A DNA stretch of 16,792 nt from Rhodospirillales bacterium (GTDB taxonomy: Bacteria > Pseudomonadota > Alphaproteobacteria > Rhodospirillales > Casp-alpha2), in contig JANQIJ010000372.1 in the NCBI GenBank assembly GCA_028282185.1, positions 1 through 16,792 of the forward strand. Direction: 5' to 3'. The notes under the pieces were generated by a model that searched no databases, was not told where the DNA came from, and worked only from the letters and a program-made list of their open reading frames with translations. The position numbers and the translations under genes were made by a program. Positions 6,906 through 14,473 of the stretch are shown here, one piece after another. The stretch's first letter is position 1, and each line of letters opens with the position of its first letter.

Positions 6906-7886
6906 ATGGACGAACAGGCGGACGGCCGCAGCGGTGGCTTGTCGGATCAAGCGGGCTGGCGTTTCAACCGGGCGCTGGCGGTTCTGCACGGCCTGGCCGC
7001 GGCCTATCAGATGTTCCTGCTGCCGGTGTTTTTGCTGCCGCTGGACCGTGCCTGGGCCTGGACCTTGATGCCCCTGGTGCTGCTCAACAATCCCCTATGG
7101 TCGCTGATCCACGAGACCATCCATGGCAACTTCGCCCGAACCCCGGAGGCCAGCCGGCGGGCCGGCCGGTTGCTGGCCATGTGTTACGGCGCGCCCTGGC
7201 GGGTGCTGCGCACCGGGCATCTGCTGCACCATCGCTTCAACCGCACGTCCCTCGAGCGCCAGGAGCTGTACGACCCGGCGTCGGAAACCGCCGCCGCCCG
7301 GGCGCCGGGATACTATTTCAATCTCCTGATCGGCCTCTACCTGACCCAGGTCTTGAGCATGCTGGCCTTCGTCCTGCCCCTGTCGGTCATGCACCGGCTG
7401 CGTGACCGTTATCTTTCGGTCGACAGTTTCAACGCCCATGCGGCACGGGCGATTCTGAAGCCCGCGGCGATCCGCGAAATCCGCATGGACAGCGCCCTGA
7501 TCGTGGTCCTGTTCGGGGCCGGCGCTTGGGCCTATGGCGCCGATGCCTGGATGCTCGGCCTGGTCCTGCTCGGCCGCGGTTTCTGCATCTCGTTCCTGGA
7601 TTATATCTACCACTACGGATCGCCGGTCGGCGATCATCTGCATGCCTACAACCTGCGCCTGCCCGGGCCGGTGCAGGCGGCCCTGCTGAACTTCAACCTG
7701 CATGCTGTCCATCATCGCCATCCAACCCTGCCCTGGTGGGGCTTGCCGGCCGCCTTTCAGGCCGATGACGACCGCCACGCGGGGGACTATGGCCGGTTTG
7801 CCCTGCGTCAACTGGCCGGCCCGCTGGCCCTGGCGGGCGTTGATCAGTTGCCCACGGGCCGCCGCAAAAATGAAGCGCCGCTGTAA
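6906..7886 (+). CDS. Membrane fatty acid desaturase family protein (di-iron, three His boxes)
   Basis: A 326-residue integral membrane protein with the three histidine boxes of the desaturase/hydroxylase superfamily: HETIH (69-73), HLLHH (105-109) and HAVHH (266-270), plus His236 in the DYIYHYG segment. Hydrophobic stretches around 24-46, 50-66, 139-161 and 197-230 fit pairs of membrane spans with His boxes on the cytoplasmic side. The family uses a di-iron centre, O2 and an electron donor to desaturate or hydroxylate acyl chains, and some members act on carotenoids or aliphatic compounds. AAGGA at 6893-6897 lies 8 bases before the ATG at 6906. The gene opens a same-strand run with the GH3 and epimerase genes, suggesting a shared pathway; regiochemistry and substrate are unknown. 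No electron-transfer partner is encoded nearby. Confidence 0.88.
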   Translation: MDEQADGRSGGLSDQAGWRFNRALAVLHGLAAAYQMFLLPVFLLPLDRAWAWTLMPLVLLNNPLWSLIHETIHGNFARTPEASRRAGRLLAMCYGAPWRVLRTGHLLHHRFNRTSLERQELYDPASETAAARAPGYYFNLLIGLYLTQVLSMLAFVLPLSVMHRLRDRYLSVDSFNAHAARAILKPAAIREIRMDSALIVVLFGAGAWAYGADAWMLGLVLLGRGFCISFLDYIYHYGSPVGDHLHAYNLRLPGPVQAALLNFNLHAVHHRHPTLPWWGLPAAFQADDDRHAGDYGRFALRQLAGPLALAGVDQLPTGRRKNEAPL

Positions 7887-7981
7887 CTCGGCTTTCGCAT
7901 TGCGCCTTTACATTCGGGCGGCATCACAACCTTTTCGCCGATTCATCGCCTCCATGTTTCGGCCCCGTCTTTCGAAACGTC

Positions 7982-9547
7982 ATGGATCCGACGCCCATCC
8001 TTAAACTTCTGGCGAAACGCCGGTACGCCCGATTGATGACCATGGACCCGGCGGCCCAGCAGGAACGCACGCTGCTTGGCCTGGTTCGACGCGCGCAGGA
8101 GACCCGGTTCGGCCGCGACCATGCCTTCGCCGGAATCCGCGGCGTTGCTGATTTCCAGGATCGGGTGCCGCTGCGCGCCTTCGAAGATTTCTGGAAAGAC
8201 TACTGGCAGGCGCCGTTTCCGGTGCTCGACGATATCTCCTGGCCTGGTCGGATTCCCTATTTCGCCAAGACCTCGGGCACGACCTCCGGGGCGACCAAGC
8301 ATATCCCGGTGACCAAGGGCATCGTTCGCGGCAACGAGGCGGCGGGTTTCGATCTGATGACCTTTCACCTGCGCCACAACCCGCAGAGCCGGCCCCTCAA
8401 CGGCAAGTCCTTCATCATCGCCGGATCGACGTCGCTGGAGGAATTGGCGCCCGGCGTTTTCGGCGGCGACGTCAGCGGCGTCAACACCAAGACGACGCCG
8501 TTCTGGGTCCGGCGTCGGATCTTCCCGACCCCCGAACTGGCGCTGATCTCCAATTGGGACGAAAAGCTGGAAACCCTGTCGCGCCGGGTCCTGGACGAAC
8601 GCATCACGATGATTTCCGGGATGTGCAACTGGGTTCTGGTGATGCTTGATCGCATCCGTGAATTGAAGGCCCGGGCCGGGACGTTGGAAGGGCCGACCTT
8701 CCCGGATTTGAACCTGATGATCCATTCCGGCGTGCCCATGGATCTGTACCGCGCCCGGCTGGCCCCCCATCTGGCCGGGGCGCCCGCAGAATGCCGCGAA
8801 CTTTACGCCGCCAGCGAAGGGTTTATCGCCTGTGCCGACCGGGGCGCGGGCGAGGGCCTGCGCCTGATGCTCGACAACGATCTGTTCTATGAATTCGTCC
8901 CCCTGGAGGATCTGGACAGCGACCGCCCGACCCGTCATTGGGTCAAGACGGTGGAACCCGGCGTCGATTACGCGATCGCGCTGTCGACCTGTGCGGGCCT
9001 GTGGTCCTACCTATTGGGCGATGTGGTTCGTTTCGTCGATGTCCGCCCGCCGCGGCTGCTGATCCAAGGCCGGGTGGCGCAAAGCCTGACACCCTTCGGT
9101 GAACATCTGATCGCCGCCGAGATCGACCAGGCCGTCCGCGCGGCGGCCGCGGAAACCGGCCTGGACGTTCGCGAATACACCGTCGGCCCGGTGATGCCGG
9201 AGCGCGCGGGCGAGACCGGCTATCACGTCTACCTGGTGGAACCCGCAGGCACGCCGCCATCGGCCCCGGCGGCCCTGGCCCGGCGTTTCGCCGCCCAGGT
9301 CGACCGTGTGCTCTGCAATATCAATGAGGACTACGCCAGCGCCCGGGTTGGCGATTCCGGGCTTGGGGCGCCGCGTATCGTTTGGCGTCCGGCGGGCGCC
9401 TTCGAAGCCTGGATGCGTCTGAAGGACAAAATGGGCGGTCAGAACAAGGTGCCCCGGGTTACCGCCAAGCCCGAACGGTTCGCCGTTCTCTGCGGGGAGA
9501 TGGGGGTGGATATGGCATTGATCGATTTGCGGGAGGGCGCGATATGA
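7982..9547 (+). CDS. GH3 family acyl-adenylating enzyme (GH3 auxin-responsive promoter family protein)
   Basis: A 521-residue member of the GH3 branch of adenylate-forming enzymes. The phosphate-binding motif TSGTTSG is at residues 97-103, the second ATP motif YAASEG at 275-280, the LLGDVVRF segment at 344-351, and the C-terminal GGQNKVPRV at 485-493 before the last domain. Plant GH3 enzymes activate a carboxylic acid (indole acetate, jasmonate, benzoates) as AMP ester and couple it to an amino acid; bacterial members are largely uncharacterised, so conjugation here is inference. It is probably cytoplasmic. The ATG at 7982 matches the expected N-terminus but lacks a clear Shine-Dalgarno. The gene lies 95 bases after the desaturase gene, and its stop overlaps the next start (ATGA, 9544-9547), implying translational coupling with the epimerase. 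No ACP or peptide synthetase is nearby. Confidence 0.9.
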   Translation: MDPTPILKLLAKRRYARLMTMDPAAQQERTLLGLVRRAQETRFGRDHAFAGIRGVADFQDRVPLRAFEDFWKDYWQAPFPVLDDISWPGRIPYFAKTSGTTSGATKHIPVTKGIVRGNEAAGFDLMTFHLRHNPQSRPLNGKSFIIAGSTSLEELAPGVFGGDVSGVNTKTTPFWVRRRIFPTPELALISNWDEKLETLSRRVLDERITMISGMCNWVLVMLDRIRELKARAGTLEGPTFPDLNLMIHSGVPMDLYRARLAPHLAGAPAECRELYAASEGFIACADRGAGEGLRLMLDNDLFYEFVPLEDLDSDRPTRHWVKTVEPGVDYAIALSTCAGLWSYLLGDVVRFVDVRPPRLLIQGRVAQSLTPFGEHLIAAEIDQAVRAAAAETGLDVREYTVGPVMPERAGETGYHVYLVEPAGTPPSAPAALARRFAAQVDRVLCNINEDYASARVGDSGLGAPRIVWRPAGAFEAWMRLKDKMGGQNKVPRVTAKPERFAVLCGEMGVDMALIDLREGAI

Positions 9548-10635
9548 CCTTTCATCCAAGCAAGGGCGAACGTGGCGGCTGGGGCCGGGGCAAGACGGCG
9601 CTGGTCACCGGCGGGTCGGGGTTCATCGGCCATCACCTGGTCGGTCAATTGTTGGACGAGAGCTTCCAGGTCCGTATCCTGGACATCCGCGACCGAGCGC
9701 CGGTCGACCCACGGGCCGATTTCATCCGGGGCTCGATCCTTGACCGGGCCCTCGTCCGCGACAGCCTTTCGGGCGTCGATGTCCTGTTCCATTTGGCCGC
9801 CGATCCGAACCTGTGGGCGCCGAACAAACGAGACCATTTTCTGATGGTCAATACCGAGGGCACGGTGACCGTGCTGGAAGAGGCGAGGCGGGCGCGGACC
9901 GAGCGCATCGTCTATACTTCCACGGAATCGATTCTCAAGGGCCGCCGCGCCGGCAAGCCGGGAATTCTGGACGAGAACCTGGAACGTTCGCTTTCGGACA
10001 TGCCGGGTCCCTATTGCCGGTCCAAGTTCCTGGCCGAGCAGGCGGCGCTGGAGGCGGCGCGTGATGGCTTGCCCGTCGTCGTCGTCAACCCGACCCTGCC
10101 CATCGGGCCGGGTGACCGGGGGCCGACCCCGCCGACGCAGATGCTGCTCGATTTTCTGAACGGCAAGAACCCGGCCTTTCTGGATTTTGAGATGAACATG
10201 ATCGACGTGCGCGATGCGGCGCTTGGCCATCTGCTGGCGGCGCGCCACGGCCGGCCCGGCGAACGTTACATTCTGGGCGGAGAGAACCTGTTGCTCTCAC
10301 AGGTGCTGTTGATTCTTCGCGAGGTCACGGGCCTGGCCATGCCCCGCACCCGCATTCCCTATGGTCTGGCGCTCGCCGTCGCCGCCGTTTCCGAAACCAT
10401 GGCCGACTTCGTGACGCGCAAGCCGCCGAAGGCATCGCTCACCGGCGTGCGCATCGCCGGGGCGGAGATGGTTTTCGATTGCGCCAAGGCCCGGCGCGAG
10501 CTTGGCCTCAACCCGCGTTCCGCCCGCGCCGCGATCACCGAAGCCGTTGCCTGGTTCCTCGCCGAAGGCCTGTTGGAACGAAAGCCCCTCCGTGACACCA
10601 GCTACCAGGGCGATCCCGTCGGCGTTCCGTCTTGA
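9544..10635 (+). CDS. NAD(P)-dependent epimerase/dehydratase, extended SDR resembling hopanoid-associated HpnA
   Basis: A 363-residue extended SDR. The cofactor motif TGGSGFIG is at residues 22-29, the active-site Ser/Thr in YTSTES (124-129) and the catalytic Tyr157-x-x-x-Lys161 in YCRSK. The segments NPTLPIGPGDRGPTP (182-196), DFLNGKNPAF and GERYILGGENL (239-249), and a final SAR-type helix, closely recall HpnA, the hopanoid-associated sugar epimerase family; more distant relatives include dihydroflavonol and 3-beta-hydroxysteroid dehydrogenases. HpnA function itself is not firmly known, and no squalene-hopene cyclase or other hpn gene is in the window, so I give no symbol. The start overlaps the GH3 stop by 4 bases and has a strong GGGAGG 7 bases upstream. 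The 15 or so residues before the Rossmann fold are an unusual polar extension. Confidence 0.87.
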   Translation: MTFHPSKGERGGWGRGKTALVTGGSGFIGHHLVGQLLDESFQVRILDIRDRAPVDPRADFIRGSILDRALVRDSLSGVDVLFHLAADPNLWAPNKRDHFLMVNTEGTVTVLEEARRARTERIVYTSTESILKGRRAGKPGILDENLERSLSDMPGPYCRSKFLAEQAALEAARDGLPVVVVNPTLPIGPGDRGPTPPTQMLLDFLNGKNPAFLDFEMNMIDVRDAALGHLLAARHGRPGERYILGGENLLLSQVLLILREVTGLAMPRTRIPYGLALAVAAVSETMADFVTRKPPKASLTGVRIAGAEMVFDCAKARRELGLNPRSARAAITEAVAWFLAEGLLERKPLRDTSYQGDPVGVPS

Positions 10636-10692
10636 CCCAATTGCCGGCTGGAACGGCCCCGGCCGGCGGGCATCATTCTCCGGTTCGGGCGT

Positions 10693-11547
10693 TCATACGG
10701 CGACGTTGTCGATCAGCCGTGCCTTGCCCAGCCAGGCGGCGGCCAGGACCCGCGCCGGGAGGGACGCATCGACCGCTTCCTGTAGTGTTTCGGCATTTCG
10801 CACCGTGACGTAATCGACGTCCCCGAACCCGGCGCGCCGTAGCTGGTCTATCGCCCATTGGGCTTGGTCCCTCGGGTCTTCGCCGCGGCCGACCTGTTCC
10901 GCGACTTGGGCGATGGTGCCGTGCAGGACCGGCGCCACCGCCCGTTCCGCCGTCGTCAAATAGGCATTGCGCGACGACAGGGCCAGACCATCTTCCTCGC
11001 GCACGGTCTTGACCCCGGCAATCGACACGGGAATGTCCAGATCGCGCGTCAAACGCCGGATCACGCAAAGCTGCTGGTAGTCCTTTTCGCCGAAATACGC
11101 CCGGTCCGGCAGGGATTGCAGCAAAAGCTTGCTGACCACCGTGGCAACGCCGGTGAAGAACCCGGGGCGATGTTCGCCTTCCAGGATATCGCCCAGGCCG
11201 CTGACATGGACCTGGGTCGCATGGTCCGGCGGATAGACTTCATCGACATTCGGCGCGAACAGCAAATCCGCGCCGGCCCGGGTGACCAGACCGGCGTCGC
11301 GGTCCTCGTCCCGGGGATAGACGGCAAAATCCTCGTTGGGTCCGAACTGGGCCGGGTTGACGAACAGGGTGACGATCGTTCTGTCACAGCCGCCGACCGC
11401 CGCTTCGACCAGGGCCAGGTGCCCTTCATGCAGCGCCCCCATGGTTGGCACCAGGCCGATGCTGAGGCCCGCGGCCCGCCATTCGGCGATGCACCGGCGC
11501 AGGTCGGCGATGGTCCGTACCCGTTCGATGTCGGCCCCGCCTGTCAT
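10693..11547 (-). CDS. panC: Pantothenate synthetase (pantoate--beta-alanine ligase)
   Basis: A 284-residue enzyme of standard length that joins pantoate and beta-alanine using ATP through a pantoyl-adenylate, the last step of pantothenate synthesis in the cytoplasm. Family motifs are all present: PTMGALHEGH (34-43) with the HxGH-type nucleotide site, FVNPAQF (62-68), FGEKDYQQL (152-160) and REEDGLALSSRN (183-194), which carries the KMSKS-like loop. The N-terminus has about six extra residues before the first strand. It begins 3 bases after the panB stop, with only a weak GGA upstream, so translation is probably coupled to panB. No panD is in the window. It ends convergent with the epimerase gene. 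Confidence 0.97.
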   Translation of the reverse strand: MTGGADIERVRTIADLRRCIAEWRAAGLSIGLVPTMGALHEGHLALVEAAVGGCDRTIVTLFVNPAQFGPNEDFAVYPRDEDRDAGLVTRAGADLLFAPNVDEVYPPDHATQVHVSGLGDILEGEHRPGFFTGVATVVSKLLLQSLPDRAYFGEKDYQQLCVIRRLTRDLDIPVSIAGVKTVREEDGLALSSRNAYLTTAERAVAPVLHGTIAQVAEQVGRGEDPRDQAQWAIDQLRRAGFGDVDYVTVRNAETLQEAVDASLPARVLAAAWLGKARLIDNVAV

Positions 11548-11550
11548 CGG

Positions 11551-12357
11551 CTATTTCTTTTCCACGCCGAAACAGTGCTCCAGGCCGGGGAATTGGCGAG
11601 AGCGGACGTCACGAGCGTATTCCTTTGCCGCCTTTTCCAGCGCGCTGCCGAGGTCGGCGTACTGCTTGACGAACTTGGGCGTGAAATCGGCAAACAGGCC
11701 GACCATGTCCTGGGTCACCAGGATCTGGCCGTCGCAGGCCGGGGAGGCACCAATCCCGATGGTCGGGACGTCGATCTGTTCGGTGATGTCGCGGGCCACA
11801 GGTTCGACGGTGCCCTCGATGACCATGGCGAACACGCCGGCCTCGGCGATGACCTTGGCGTCGGCCATGACCTGGCGGGCGCCGGCGTCGTCGCGGCCCT
11901 GAATCTTGAACGCGCCCCGGTGTTCCGCCTTTTGCGGCAGCAGGCCGATATGTCCCAGGACCGGCACGCCGGCGGCGGTGATGGCGGCGATCTGTTCGGC
12001 CATCTCCTCGCCGCCTTCAAGTTTCACCGCTTGGGCCTGGGTTTCGTCGATCACCCGGTGGGCCGAGGCCACGGCCAGTTCCGGCGACGATTCGTAGGAC
12101 CCATGCGGCAGATCGACGACGACCAACGCCCGCTTGGCGCCCCGTGTGACCGCGCGGCCATGGGCGCACATGATGTCCAATGTCACGCCGCGCGTGGTTT
12201 CCAGGCCGTAGACCACCATCGCCAAGCTGTCCCCGACCAACAGGAAGTCGCAATGCGGATCCAGGAACTTGGCCTGCGGCGTGGTATAGGCGGTGAGCGA
12301 GACGATGGGCATGCCGCCCTTGCGCGCCTTAAGCTCGTTCACGGTAATGCGGGCCAT
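11551..12357 (-). CDS. panB: 3-methyl-2-oxobutanoate hydroxymethyltransferase (ketopantoate hydroxymethyltransferase)
   Basis: A 268-residue TIM-barrel enzyme of usual length that adds a hydroxymethyl group from 5,10-methylene-tetrahydrofolate to 2-oxoisovalerate, giving ketopantoate for the pantothenate/CoA pathway. Metal and substrate residues are recognisable: Asp43-Ser44 in LLVGDSLAM, Asp82 in VVVDLPHGSY, Glu114 in VKLEGG and the catalytic Glu181 in VIEGTV; GHIGLLPQ (135-142) and IGIGASPACDGQILV are family signatures. A GGGGAG (12371-12366 on the minus strand) lies 8 bases before the ATG, a good ribosome site. It is the first gene of a panB-panC pair and is divergent from the gamma-glutamyltransferase gene across 241 bases. 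Confidence 0.97.
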   Translation of the reverse strand: MARITVNELKARKGGMPIVSLTAYTTPQAKFLDPHCDFLLVGDSLAMVVYGLETTRGVTLDIMCAHGRAVTRGAKRALVVVDLPHGSYESSPELAVASAHRVIDETQAQAVKLEGGEEMAEQIAAITAAGVPVLGHIGLLPQKAEHRGAFKIQGRDDAGARQVMADAKVIAEAGVFAMVIEGTVEPVARDITEQIDVPTIGIGASPACDGQILVTQDMVGLFADFTPKFVKQYADLGSALEKAAKEYARDVRSRQFPGLEHCFGVEKK

Positions 12358-12598
12358 CGAATTCGCTCCCCGTCATGCCTGGCGGCGCCTTGATCAACGA
12401 CCTCGGCGTCCATCTGGATTCCCCCAAACCCTGGCGGACTGTATCAGACCGGGACCTCGGGCGAAATACCGCGCTGCAACATAAAGCCCTCCGGCTCGTC
12501 GGCGACGGTCCTTCTTCGGCCATTGCGTTGCCCCCTTGGTCTTCGGGTTCGGTCAAAAACCGCAAGCGCAATTGACCGGTCCCGGTTAGGATGGGGCC
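12358..12598. other. Divergent intergenic region between panB and the gamma-glutamyltransferase gene
   Basis: These 241 bases hold the panB ribosome site at the left end and AGGA (12588-12591), 7 bases before the transferase ATG, at the right end. A weak minus-strand -10-like TACAGT occurs near 12435-12445 and could serve panB, but no good -35 goes with it. A 66-codon plus-strand frame crosses the region and shows no protein-like features. Confidence 0.5.
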
Positions 12599-14395
12599 AT
12601 GCGTCGCCCGCCCCGTCCCGTCCGATCCCGCGTCTTGAACCGGCCGTTCGTCCGGCCGTCTTGTGTTGAACCGCGTCGCCCCGGATGGACCAGGGTTTTT
12701 GCTTGTTTGCTCCTCGTCGGCGGGCTGGCGGGCTGCGCGCAGCCCGCCGGCCCGGCGCGGCCCTGGATCGGGCAGGCCTTTTCGACGCAGGCGGTTTCCG
12801 TCAGTCATCCGCTGGCTGCCCGCGCCGCCATGGACATGCTCGATGCCGGGGGCAGCGCCGTCGACGCGGCGATCGCCGCGCAGATGGTCATGACCCTCGT
12901 CGAACCCCAATCCTCGGGCATCGGCGGCGGCGGGTTCCTTATTCATTACGATAGCAAATTGAAGAAGATCGAAACCTACGACGGCCGCGAAACCGCACCC
13001 GCGTCCGCCGTGCCCGGTCTGTTCCTGGATCAACGGGGCGGGCCGCTGCCCTATCGCCAGGCGATCTTGGGCGGTCGCGCCGTCGGCGTCCCGGGTCTGT
13101 TGCGGATGCTGGAAATGGCCCATCGCGATCATGGTCGTTTGCCTTGGGCCCGGCTTTTCGGTCCGGCGATCCGCCTCTCGGAGAACGGCTTTCCGATTTC
13201 CGCGCGGCTTGCGCGGCAGATCGCCGGCGACGGCTTGATCCATCGGGTGCCGGCGGCCAAGGCCTACTTTCATGGCCCGGACGGTCCCAAGCCCGCGGGG
13301 ACGATCCTCAAGAACCCGGCCCTGGCCGAAACCCTGTCGGCGATTGCCGCCCGTGGGGCCGAGGCCTTTTACAGCGGCGATATTGCCCAGGCCATTGCCC
13401 GCGCGGTCAGCCGCGCGCCGCATCACCCGGCGAAGATGACGCTGGCCGATCTGGCCGGCTATCGCGCGGTCAAGCGGCCGCCGGTTTGCAGTTCGTTTCG
13501 ATATCAAAAAATCTGCGGCATGGGACCGCCCTCTTCCGGCGGGATCGCGACGCTGCAAATTCTCGGCCTCCTTGAGCACTTTCCGCTGACCGCGTCGGGA
13601 CCGAATTCGGCCCGGGCGGTTCATCTGATCGCCGAAGCGGGGCGCCTCGCCTTTGCCGACCGAAAAGCTTATCTGGGGGATGGTGATTTTATTCCAATAC
13701 CGGTTCAAGGCTTGATCGACCGGGATTATCTGGCGGACCGGGCGCGCCTGATTTCGCCGGACCGGGCCAACGAAGGCGTCGTCGAACCGGGTCGCCCCCC
13801 GGGGGCGAAAGGGGCTGCCTACGACGGACCGAGCGACGAAACGAAAGGGCTGTCCACCGCCCATATGAGCATCGTCGACCGTTTCGGCAACGCCTTGTCT
13901 TATACCTCGACCATCGAAAGCGCCTTCGGCTCGCGTTTGTTCGTGCGCGGTTTCCTGTTGAACAACGAACTGACCGATTTCTCGTTCCGGCCCGACTGGC
14001 GGGGCCGGCCGGCGCCCAACCGTGTCGCCGCCGGCAAGCGGCCCCGTTCGTCCATGTCGCCGACCCTTGTCTTGGGGCCGGACGGCGGATTTCGTTTCGC
14101 TACCGGATCGCCGGGCGGTTCGCGGATCATCGGCTATACGGTGCGCTCCCTGCTGGGTGTCTTGGCCTGGGGCCTGGACCCGCAGTCGGCGGCCGACCTG
14201 CCCCATGCCATGAACCGGGGCGGCGCGACCGAGGTCGAGGAGGGCCTGATCGGCGTCGTCGACGCGCTCCGCGCCAAGGGGCATCGGGTTGCCGTCAGCG
14301 GTATGCGCAGCGGCCTGCAATCCATCGAACGGACTGCGGAAGGCCTCAGGGGCGCCGCCGACCGTCGGCGCGAGGGTGTGGTCTTGGGGAAGTAG
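12599..14395 (+). CDS. ggt: Gamma-glutamyltransferase, predicted lipoprotein
   Basis: A 598-residue proenzyme of the gamma-glutamyltranspeptidase family, which cleaves the gamma-glutamyl bond of glutathione and related compounds. Self-cleavage should occur before Thr420 in LSTAHMSIVD, splitting large and small subunits. Other active-site parts are Arg130 (YDGRETAP), Glu440 (STIESAFG), ELTD (457-460), SSM (484-486) and GSPGG (503-507). The lid-loop region between ELTD and SSM is short and position 440 is Glu rather than Asn, both more like the Bacillus than the E. coli enzyme. The N-terminus has a long basic segment, a hydrophobic core and the lipobox LAGC at Cys46, so it is likely anchored to a membrane facing the periplasm. 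AGGA lies 7 bases before the ATG. It appears monocistronic. Confidence 0.93.
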   Translation: MRRPPRPVRSRVLNRPFVRPSCVEPRRPGWTRVFACLLLVGGLAGCAQPAGPARPWIGQAFSTQAVSVSHPLAARAAMDMLDAGGSAVDAAIAAQMVMTLVEPQSSGIGGGGFLIHYDSKLKKIETYDGRETAPASAVPGLFLDQRGGPLPYRQAILGGRAVGVPGLLRMLEMAHRDHGRLPWARLFGPAIRLSENGFPISARLARQIAGDGLIHRVPAAKAYFHGPDGPKPAGTILKNPALAETLSAIAARGAEAFYSGDIAQAIARAVSRAPHHPAKMTLADLAGYRAVKRPPVCSSFRYQKICGMGPPSSGGIATLQILGLLEHFPLTASGPNSARAVHLIAEAGRLAFADRKAYLGDGDFIPIPVQGLIDRDYLADRARLISPDRANEGVVEPGRPPGAKGAAYDGPSDETKGLSTAHMSIVDRFGNALSYTSTIESAFGSRLFVRGFLLNNELTDFSFRPDWRGRPAPNRVAAGKRPRSSMSPTLVLGPDGGFRFATGSPGGSRIIGYTVRSLLGVLAWGLDPQSAADLPHAMNRGGATEVEEGLIGVVDALRAKGHRVAVSGMRSGLQSIERTAEGLRGAADRRREGVVLGK

Positions 14396-14441
14396 CGCCC
14401 GGGTTCGCGGCGCCGCTGTCCATCCGGTCGAAACAGGCCTT

Positions 14442-14467
14442 GGGAACAGCCGCGGGGAACAGCCGCG
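14442..14467. repeat. Exact tandem duplication of a 13-base unit
   Basis: GGGAACAGCCGCG occurs twice head to tail (14442-14454 and 14455-14467) in the short gap between the convergent gamma-glutamyltransferase and methyltransferase genes. Two perfect copies suggest a recent slippage duplication. There is no sign of function. Confidence 0.85.
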
Positions 14468-14473
14468 CGCGAA

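Noticed and set aside
7943..8938. 331-codon minus-strand open frame opposite the GH3 gene
   Set aside because: It is a shadow of the GH3 gene with no family features of its own.
10858..12393. 511-codon plus-strand open frame opposite panC and panB
   Set aside because: The antisense strand encodes two complete, well-known enzymes; the frame shows Asp/Gly/His-rich low-complexity composition typical of shadow frames.
12329..14320. 663-codon minus-strand open frame opposite the gamma-glutamyltransferase gene
   Set aside because: The product is Arg/Gly/Pro-rich with no recognisable motif, and the plus strand encodes a complete enzyme. It is a by-product of high third-position GC.
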